Assembly: GCA_036389675.1 (NCBI GenBank)
Contig: DASVWI010000012.1
Coordinates: 310,001-374,000, forward strand
Source of the DNA: DASQYE01 sp036389675
GTDB taxonomy: Bacteria > Acidobacteriota > Blastocatellia > Pyrinomonadales > Pyrinomonadaceae
Length of the DNA stretch: 64,000 nt
Direction of reading: 5' to 3'
The first letter of the stretch is position 1. Each line of letters opens with the position of its first letter. The position numbers and the translations under genes are program-made. Positions 58,361-64,000 of this stretch are shown here, piece after piece. The notes under the pieces are model-generated. The model had not been told where the DNA came from. It ran no database searches and saw only the letters and a program-made list of their open reading frames with translations.

Positions 58361-59152
58361 TTAGTGGTTCTTCTGTTGCTCTCTGGGTTGCTCGGGTTTG
58401 GCCTTATCCTTTTCAATAATGGCGGGCACAGGCTGCTGGCCGCTCATGAAATCCGTAATCCCGTTGGCGATGCCTTTGACAGCCGCGTTCGCCTCGTAAG
58501 ATTTCTCGGCCATACGCACGCTGGCGCGATAGATTCCGCTGATCGAGCCGTCGGCAGAGACCGTGCTGGTCAGCACGAGGACTGCGACGAGCAGCATGGT
58601 CGCCACCGTCGCCAGTTGCGGCGAGACAATCGGGTCGAGCCACAAACGCATCCATGCGGCGATGCGTGCCGATAGGGGCGCGCGAACCTCTTCGGCCTGA
58701 GTCGTGCCAAGGGTCGCCTGCAAGATTCTCTCGTGCAGGCCAAAGGGCACGGGCTTCTCTTCGGTGATGTAGGTGTAGCAAGCGCCGATTGAGCGCACGA
58801 CCTGCCCGGGCAATTCCGTGCAGTCGGCGCACAGCGCCGCGTGGCGTTCCCAGCGATGGTATTGGGGAGCGGAAAGGAATCCGTCAAGGTAATCGGTCAG
58901 GCATTCTTCAAACTCTTCGCACGTCATGGCCGCTTCCGGCATGGTCTTCATCAGGATGCGTGCTTCCAGATGGGCGGGCGGGGGAAGGGGTTCGGATGCC
59001 TGGCAGGCGCGAATGCTGTTTTTGACCTCATTCAAAAGCTCGTGGCAGACAGGGCAGCGCATGGCGTGCTCGGCGACGGCGCGCGCCATCGGGGCTTCCA
59101 GCGTACCCTCAATGTAATCGGTCAAATGGTCTTCAAAATCTCCACAAAGCAT
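58361..59152 (-). CDS. Anti-sigma factor with two zinc-finger (ZAS) domains
   Basis: The 263-residue protein carries two zf-HC2 units: AEHAMRCPVCHE (about 27-38) and ERHAALCADCTE (about 101-112), each with the H-x3-C-x2-C core. A membrane span (about 182-200, ATVATMLLVAVLVLTSTV) and a periplasmic tail (about 205-263) follow. One ZAS domain binds an ECF sigma factor in many systems; two in one protein is less usual. It follows the sigma gene by 106 bases, so it should sequester that sigma at the membrane. Confidence 0.9.
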   Translation of the reverse strand: MLCGDFEDHLTDYIEGTLEAPMARAVAEHAMRCPVCHELLNEVKNSIRACQASEPLPPPAHLEARILMKTMPEAAMTCEEFEECLTDYLDGFLSAPQYHRWERHAALCADCTELPGQVVRSIGACYTYITEEKPVPFGLHERILQATLGTTQAEEVRAPLSARIAAWMRLWLDPIVSPQLATVATMLLVAVLVLTSTVSADGSISGIYRASVRMAEKSYEANAAVKGIANGITDFMSGQQPVPAIIEKDKAKPEQPREQQKNH

Positions 59153-59258
59153 AAGGTTTACTCGTCTCCACCCCTATTGTTAAATTTACGAAGGATGCCG
59201 TCTACAACACTTCTCCCGCCCCAACGACTTGGAGACGCAGACGGCTCCTGACTTTTGT

Positions 59259-59861
59259 TTAAGCGCTCGTCATCGCGACCACTCTCATGCGGCGCAAGAT
59301 TTTCGCCAGCTCTATGCGCCCGCGATTGATGCGCGACTTTACAGTGCCTTCCGGTATCTTTAAAAGATCAACTATCTCCTGATAACTCAGCTCTTCTATA
59401 TCGCGCAGGATGACGCAGGTGCGAAGGTCTGGCGAGAGCTTGTCGATTCCGGCCTGCACCTGCGCGCCCAGCTCGCGCCGCTCCATCTCGTTCTGCACCG
59501 AGCCGCTCGTGGCCCGCAGGTGATAGGTATGATCTTCCAGATCATCTGCGTGCGTATCGTGCGGGGTGCGCTGCCTGCGCCTGTAATCATCAATGATCAA
59601 ATTACGGGCCAGACGCATCAACCAGTTTTGCAGGTCGCCCTGCTTCGAGTCGTACTGTTCCAAAGAGCGATAGACGCGGATAAAGACTTCCTGCGTCAAA
59701 TCCTCGGCAGCGTCGGCGCGCGAGGTGAAGCGATAGGCCAGATTGTAAATGCGGCGTGAATAGGTCGAGACAATCTCTTCCCACGCCGCACCGTCGCCTG
59801 CACGACATCGTCTGACTAATTCGGCTCCCTCACTTGTCGCCAAAACCTTTGCAGCTCCCAC
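59259..59861 (-). CDS. ECF RNA polymerase sigma factor (RpoE/SigW-like)
   Basis: The 200-residue sigma-70 family protein has region 2 (YNLAYRFTSRADAAEDLTQEVFIRVY, shown as NLAYRFTSR and DLTQEVF) and region 4 (LSPDLRTCVILRDIEELSYQEI, cited as LRDIEELSYQEI; IPEGTVKSRINRGRIELAK). The start is GTG with GGAGAG upstream. It is in line with a membrane anti-sigma factor, so it probably responds to envelope stress. It is transcribed divergently from the flippase-like gene. Confidence 0.94.
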   Translation of the reverse strand: MGAAKVLATSEGAELVRRCRAGDGAAWEEIVSTYSRRIYNLAYRFTSRADAAEDLTQEVFIRVYRSLEQYDSKQGDLQNWLMRLARNLIIDDYRRRQRTPHDTHADDLEDHTYHLRATSGSVQNEMERRELGAQVQAGIDKLSPDLRTCVILRDIEELSYQEIVDLLKIPEGTVKSRINRGRIELAKILRRMRVVAMTSA

Positions 59862-60178
59862 CTGTCATCTCTCCGATCCCGTCGCTTTGGGCCTAGAAGC
59901 TCATGCGCGCCCTGCAAGGTGGAAAACGTCCCTGCACAGCGCTGATTACGACGAGTCAGAGGCGAAAGTTCCTGAAAACATTACCACTAAGCCGGACGCC
60001 CGGCACACGCCGCAGCCCCCTCTGTCCGAGCCTTTACGGCTTACGGCTTCTTGCGCCCCTGTAGCGAAATATTGTAGCCTTGCTTCGCCACACTATATCT
60101 TGTGTTTAAGGGGCGAGTCGAGTCAAGTTCTGTACCCGTCGGAGGCAGGGCGGGTTTCCCGTTGGGGACTTTGATCTT
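59862..60178. other. Intergenic region between divergent sigma factor and flippase-like genes
   Basis: About 317 bases; promoters for both sides must lie here. No hairpin or gene stands out. ECF sigma genes often autoregulate, but I could not define a GAAC-type box. Confidence 0.45.
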
Positions 60179-61285
60179 TTGCGAAAACATCTGAAATTCA
60201 TCGCGCTCGTGGCGCTCGCCGCGCTCATCCTGTGGTGGTTCGGGCGCGGGCTCAACTGGGCAGAGGTGCGCCAGAGCTTCGGGCAGGCTGATGTGCGCCT
60301 GCTCGTGGCCGCCATACTGGTCGTCTGTGCGACTTACTTGCTGCGCGCCTATCGCTGGCGCGCGCTGCTCTCGCCGCTCACCCCGGCCAGCCTCTACGCG
60401 CTGTTTGTCTCCACCACGGTCGGGTTCGGCGCGGTCTTTCTCTTTGGCCGCGCGGGCGAGGTCGTGCGTCCCGTCGTGCTTCCGCTTCGCGACAGGCGCG
60501 TGCGCCCGGCTGCTTCGTTCGTCACCATAATGGTCGAGCGCCTGTGCGATTCCGTGGCCGTCGTCATCCTTTTCGCCGCCAATCTGCTGTGGTTTCGCGC
60601 TCCCAATGGCGACCCGACGCAGTTCGCGCATGTGCGCGAGGCAGGGGTGATACTGCTCATTGTCGCCCTCTTCGGCGTCGCCGCTCTGGTCTGGTTCGAG
60701 CGGCAATCGGGCAGGGCTCTCAAGTGGCTGGACGAGAGGCTCGCGCGCTGGAAGTTTGTGCCGGAGCGCATCAGGCAGATGATCGTCAGCACTCTGGAAC
60801 AGTTGGCGACGGCACTGCAAGTGTTGGCGCACCCGCGCGAGCTGGTCGTGACGGCCACTTGGACGGCGCTGCTGTGGCTCGCCATCACGCTCGCCAACTG
60901 GCTGGTGATACGCGCCTTCGGCTTGCCCTTCGGCTTCGGAGAGGCGGTGTTCGTGCTGGGCTGGGCGCTCGTCGGCTCGCTTGTGCCGACGCCGGGCGGC
61001 GCTGCCGGAGCCTTTCATGCGGCGACGGCAGCCGGGCTAATCTTTCTGGGTGTTGAGCGCGACAGGGCAGCCGCCGTCTCAATCGTCATACATCTTGTTG
61101 ACTTCGCCCCGGCGGTCGTCTTCGGGCTCTACTATCTGCTGCGCGGCCAGATCAGCATCTCGCGCCTTCGCGAGCTGACCTCGCCGGAGGCCGTCGAGCA
61201 TGCGGTGGAAGACGAGAAGATCACGCCGCCTGCCGGTGGGGCAGCGCCGGATGATGAGTTGCAGGCCGTGGCCGTCGGCAAGTAA
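60179..61285 (+). CDS. Flippase-like/LPG-synthase-TM-family membrane protein
   Basis: The 368-residue protein appears to start at TTG (no ATG upstream in frame). It has about eight membrane segments, beginning LKFIALVALAALILWWFG. It shows the family blocks LLRAYRWRALL, GEVVRPVVL, ASFVTIMVERLCDSV and GSLVPTPGGAAGAFH. This matches the integral-membrane part of lysylphosphatidylglycerol synthase and the related flippase-like family that move or modify lipid-linked substrates. No synthase domain is fused. A short cytoplasmic tail ends it. Confidence 0.9.
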   Translation: MRKHLKFIALVALAALILWWFGRGLNWAEVRQSFGQADVRLLVAAILVVCATYLLRAYRWRALLSPLTPASLYALFVSTTVGFGAVFLFGRAGEVVRPVVLPLRDRRVRPAASFVTIMVERLCDSVAVVILFAANLLWFRAPNGDPTQFAHVREAGVILLIVALFGVAALVWFERQSGRALKWLDERLARWKFVPERIRQMIVSTLEQLATALQVLAHPRELVVTATWTALLWLAITLANWLVIRAFGLPFGFGEAVFVLGWALVGSLVPTPGGAAGAFHAATAAGLIFLGVERDRAAAVSIVIHLVDFAPAVVFGLYYLLRGQISISRLRELTSPEAVEHAVEDEKITPPAGGAAPDDELQAVAVGK

Positions 61286-61330
61286 AAGAGGGCTCGGGGA
61301 AGCTTTATTGAAGGCGGGAGGAAGAGCAGG

Positions 61331-61777
61331 ATGGCTGATCTACGCTCGCAGGTGGAAAAGACGTTTGCAGGTCTTGAGGTCGGCGACCGTTTCCGTTGGA
61401 GCCGGACGATCACAGAGGGCGATGTCGCGCTCTTCGTCGGCGTCACGGGGGATTTTAATCCTTTTCACACGGACGACGAGTTTGCGCGCCAGACCAAGTT
61501 CGGACGCCGCATCGTCCCCGGCCTCCTGACGGCCAGCCTCGCGACGCACATCGGCGGAATGCTCGCCTTTCTCGCCTCCGAGATGCACTTTCGTTATCAC
61601 CAGCCGGTTTTTATCGGCGAGACGGTGACGTGTGAGGTCGAGATTAAAGAGAAGATTCAGGAGGGGCGGCGCATACGCACGAGCGTGCGCTGCACGAAGG
61701 ACGAAGCGGTCGAAGTCCTGACCGGAGAATTTACGGGAACCCCGGCGGCCATGCGGCTCAAGCCCGAAGAGAAGTAA
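61331..61777 (+). CDS. MaoC-family (R)-specific enoyl-CoA hydratase-like protein
   Basis: The 148-residue hot-dog-fold protein has the hydratase-2 motif GDFNPFHTDDEFARQTKFGRRI (shown as GDFNPFHTDDEFA and FGRRIVPGLL), including the catalytic Asp and His. It hydrates trans-2-enoyl-CoA in lipid metabolism. GGGAGGA is about 10 bases upstream. It lies 45 bases after the flippase-like gene on the same strand, so co-transcription is likely. The substrate chain length is unknown. Confidence 0.92.
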   Translation: MADLRSQVEKTFAGLEVGDRFRWSRTITEGDVALFVGVTGDFNPFHTDDEFARQTKFGRRIVPGLLTASLATHIGGMLAFLASEMHFRYHQPVFIGETVTCEVEIKEKIQEGRRIRTSVRCTKDEAVEVLTGEFTGTPAAMRLKPEEK

Positions 61778-61874
61778 GAAGGTGTGAGTGAGGACAAAAG
61801 CACTCTTATTAAAAATTACGGTTGACGACCTGACCTGTACCTTCTCCCTTTTCCCTTTAGGAGCGTAAGCGACT

Positions 61875-62357
61875 ATGAAGTGTCCTTTCTGCGGTTTCAT
61901 CGAAGACAAGGTGGTTGATTCGCGCGAGTCTCGCGAGGGCGATGCGATTCGTCGCCGCCGCGAGTGCCTGCGCTGCGAGCGGCGCTTTACTTCTTACGAG
62001 CGCATTGACGAAATCCCCTACATGGTGATTAAGAAGGACGGGCGGCGCGAAGCCTTTGACCGTAACAAGGTCATGGCGGGCCTGCTGCGCGCCTGCGAGA
62101 AAAGGCCCGTCCCGTCGTCGAAGCTCGAAGGCATCGTCAACTCGGTCGAGAAGTATGTGCAGGAATCGCCCGAGCGCGAGCGCCCGACCAGCAAGATCGG
62201 CGAACAGATCATGCGCCGCCTCAAGGAACTGGACAAGGTGGCCTACGTGCGCTTCGCCTCCGTCTATCTGGAATTTGAAGATGTCTCGGAATTCATGCAC
62301 GAGCTGAAGCATCTGGTGCGCTCGCGCCAGAGCGGGCAGGCCGCGAAAAGGGCTTAA
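61875..62357 (+). CDS. nrdR: Transcriptional repressor NrdR
   Basis: The 160-residue regulator of ribonucleotide reductase genes has a zinc ribbon (Cys3, Cys6, Cys31, Cys34; CPFCGF..CLRCERRF) and an ATP-cone (about 48-138; MVIKKDGRREAFDRNKVMAGLLRAC shown as VIKKDGRREAFDRNK). It senses dATP/ATP and binds NrdR boxes. TTAGGAG lies upstream of the ATG. Canonical in length and motifs. No nrd genes are in view. Confidence 0.96.
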   Translation: MKCPFCGFIEDKVVDSRESREGDAIRRRRECLRCERRFTSYERIDEIPYMVIKKDGRREAFDRNKVMAGLLRACEKRPVPSSKLEGIVNSVEKYVQESPERERPTSKIGEQIMRRLKELDKVAYVRFASVYLEFEDVSEFMHELKHLVRSRQSGQAAKRA

Positions 62358-62368
62358 AGACAGGGACG

Positions 62369-62439
62369 AGTGACTGGTGACGAGCGGCAAGTTAAATGCT
62401 TGTCTTTAACTCGTCACCTGCCGCTCGTCACCGGTCACT
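62369..62439. repeat. 21-bp inverted repeat between nrdR and hsp20
   Basis: AGTGACTGGTGACGAGCGGCA (62369-62389) pairs with TGCCGCTCGTCACCGGTCACT (62419-62439) with one mismatch. An inner AGTTAAA/TTTAACT pair is nested at 62390-62396 and 62405-62411. It starts 12 bases after the nrdR stop and ends 8 bases before the hsp20 ATG, so it might end nrdR transcription or hide the hsp20 ribosome-binding site. Confidence 0.7.
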
Positions 62440-62447
62440 GGTCTCAT

Positions 62448-62924
62448 ATGATTAAAGCGGCGCATGTGACGGGGCTTGAGCGCCTCGAACTGGAAAGGTT
62501 GCGCGACCGCGTGGGGCGTCTCTTCGACGCGCTGCAAGAGGCGACGCTGGCGGACGCTCCGGCCACGCCGGGCGCATGGTCGCCGCCCGTTGACCTCTGC
62601 GAAACGGCTGAGGTCATTACGGTGCGCGTCGAGTTGCCGGGTGTCGTGGCCTCGCAGATCAAGCTCGGGTTGACGGGCACGCACCTGCGCATCTGGGGCG
62701 AGAAGAAAAAACGCACGCCACGCGCGCGCATTATTACGCATCTATGTTCAGAGAGAAGCTACGGACGCTTCAGCCGCACAGTCCCCTTGCGTTGGACTAT
62801 CGACGTGCGCGAAGCGACGGCTGAGCTGACAAACGGTATACTCATCGTGCGCCTGCCGAAAAGAGTTGATAGGCGCGGCGCTGAGTTTAAGGTAACGATC
62901 AGAGAGAACGACGAACACGAATGA
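62448..62924 (+). CDS. Hsp20/alpha-crystallin-family small heat-shock protein
   Basis: The 158-residue ATP-independent chaperone has the alpha-crystallin domain (about 45-150): WSPPVDLCETAEVITVRVEL, LPGVVASQIKLGLTG, RSYGRFSRTVPLRW, and the closing NGILIVRLPKR. ATG 62448 is preferred; the earlier frame lies in a hairpin. It is directly upstream of lon, and both are protein-quality-control genes. The hairpin covering its leader might act as a thermosensor, which is inference. Confidence 0.9.
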   Translation: MIKAAHVTGLERLELERLRDRVGRLFDALQEATLADAPATPGAWSPPVDLCETAEVITVRVELPGVVASQIKLGLTGTHLRIWGEKKKRTPRARIITHLCSERSYGRFSRTVPLRWTIDVREATAELTNGILIVRLPKRVDRRGAEFKVTIRENDEHE

Positions 62925-62991
62925 GAATTGATGAATCGAAGAGCCTCTTTTCATTTATCAACGGGCATCGGGGCGTTCGTCACATAAAACT

Positions 62992-64000
62992 ATGGCTATT
63001 ATTACAAACGCAGATATCGCAGAAGATTTAGAGGCGGCGAGCGCCGGCAGCAGCGGCGGCGGAGACGAGCAGCAGTTGCAGATTCCGGGCGAGCTGCCCG
63101 TACTCCCCTTGCGCGATATAGTTATCTACCCGTTCATGATCGTGCCGCTCTTCGTCTCGCGCGAGAAATCTATTCGCGCCGTGGACGAAGCGCTCGGCGA
63201 GAATCGCATGATCCTGCTCGCCTCGCAGAAAGACCTCGACAAGGAAGAGCCGACGGGCGATGACCTCTACAAGATCGGCACGGTGGCCGTCATCATGCGT
63301 ATGCTCAAGCTGCCTGACGGGCGCATACGCATCCTCGTACAGGGCCTGGCGCGCGCCGAGCTTGAATCGGTCGAAGTGAGCGGCGAATACCTGCGCGCCC
63401 GCCTGCACGTGTTGCAGGAGACGCCCTCGCCCGAGCGCTCGCTCGAAGTCGAAGCCCTGATACGCAATGTGCGCGCTTCGATGGAGAAGGCCGCCAACCT
63501 CGGCAAAAACATCTCGCCCGAAGTGATGGCGATCATCGCCAATCTGGACGACGCCGGACGCCTAGCCGATCTGTCGGCTTCCAATCTGGAATTAAAAGTC
63601 GAGGACGCGCAGAGCGTTTTGGACATCGCCGACACGACCCTGCGCCTGCGCCGCGTCAACGAGCTTCTGAACAAAGAGATCGAAGTCCTGACCGTGCAGC
63701 AGGAGATCAATACGCAGGCCCGCGCCGACATTGATCGCTCGCAGCGCGAGTTCTACCTGCGCCAGCAGTTGAAGGCGATTCAATCCGAGCTTGGCGAAGG
63801 CAACGAGCTGGCCGAGGAGATAGCGCAGTTTCGTGAGAAGATCGAAGCCGCGAAGATGCCGAAAGCTGCCGAGGAAGAGGCTGTGCGCCAGTTGAAGAAG
63901 CTTGAGCGCATGCACCCGGACGCAGCCGAGACAGCGACGCTCCGCAACTGGATGGAGATCATGACCGACCTCCCTTGGTCGAAAGCCTCCGTCGATAATC
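62992..64000 (+). CDS. lon: Lon ATP-dependent protease, 5' part (truncated by window end)
   Basis: The visible 336 codons start MAIITNADIAEDLEAAS and include an acidic/Gly-rich leader, then the Lon N-terminal domain (IPGELPVLPLRDIVIYPFMI cited as LPVLPLRDIVIYPFM, EKSIRAVDEAL). A long coiled helix ends in REFYLRQQLKAIQSELGE. The ATPase and Ser-Lys protease parts lie beyond the edge. The preceding gene encodes a small heat-shock protein; the intergenic gap is 67 bases. Degrades misfolded and regulatory proteins, including some with tmRNA tags. Confidence 0.97.
   Translation, partial: MAIITNADIAEDLEAASAGSSGGGDEQQLQIPGELPVLPLRDIVIYPFMIVPLFVSREKSIRAVDEALGENRMILLASQKDLDKEEPTGDDLYKIGTVAVIMRMLKLPDGRIRILVQGLARAELESVEVSGEYLRARLHVLQETPSPERSLEVEALIRNVRASMEKAANLGKNISPEVMAIIANLDDAGRLADLSASNLELKVEDAQSVLDIADTTLRLRRVNELLNKEIEVLTVQQEINTQARADIDRSQREFYLRQQLKAIQSELGEGNELAEEIAQFREKIEAAKMPKAAEEEAVRQLKKLERMHPDAAETATLRNWMEIMTDLPWSKASVDN

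Noticed and set aside
60041..61018. Long reverse frame opposite the flippase-like gene
   Set aside because: Composition is repetitive and charged, and the opposite strand has clear membrane segments and family blocks. A shadow frame.
1..64000. Insertion sequence or prophage
   Set aside because: No transposase, integrase or phage structural gene is recognisable on either strand; mobile traces are limited to short palindromic repeats and the R-M pairs.

Overview
Probable source: a GC-rich (about 60% by eye) soil-type bacterium, most likely Acidobacteriota of the class Blastocatellia. The grounds are two ASPIC/UnbV FG-GAP proteins paired with TPR proteins, an Oar-like TonB-dependent receptor with a carboxypeptidase-regulatory N-terminus, an ECF sigma factor next to a PknB-type kinase with TPRs, a delta-60-repeat/Calx-beta/DUF4214 surface protein, an S46 peptidase and many short ATGA overlaps. 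This placement is inference from gene content; no rRNA is present.

Layout. 1-5.1 kb is a signalling operon: end of a hybrid kinase with three receivers, CheR, CheB, then a second hybrid kinase. 5.2-6.8 kb holds an AlkA-type glycosylase and a DUF72 protein. 7.0-13.9 kb holds two paralogous ASPIC+TPR cassettes facing each other, with a four-helix-bundle gene between them, followed by the Oar-like receptor (14.4-17.8 kb). 17.9-22.7 kb has a SnoaL-like protein, a periplasmic trehalase and a second secreted six-hairpin glycosidase. 23.1-24.9 kb is a NotI-like restriction endonuclease with a Dam-like methylase. 24.9-29.0 kb is an uncharacterised cassette: ATP-grasp fused to a fold-III PLP decarboxylase, a transglutaminase-like protein and a 2-oxoglutarate/Fe(II) oxygenase. 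30.0-33.2 kb is a sigma factor plus kinase/TPR pair, and 33.5-37.2 kb a large repeat protein.

38-42 kb is the accessory core. It holds an 11-unit 21-bp tandem array, an XRE regulator, a decayed DUF4926-like gene, an AT-rich PmeII-like restriction-modification pair, and a tRNA-Asn(GUU) gene split in its anticodon by a group I intron.

42-64 kb is mostly housekeeping: esterase, Crp-family regulator, PBP1a, tmRNA (ssrA), murI-rph, a SET-domain protein, selA, a cold-shock gene with a long leader, S46 peptidase, M23 peptidase, an ECF sigma/anti-sigma/membrane trio, a flippase-like protein, MaoC, nrdR, hsp20 and the start of lon.

The strongest unusual items are the intron-split tRNA-Asn, the ATP-grasp/decarboxylase cassette, the NotI-like system, the 21-bp array, and a dispersed palindromic repeat, one copy of which encodes the signal peptide of a secreted protein.
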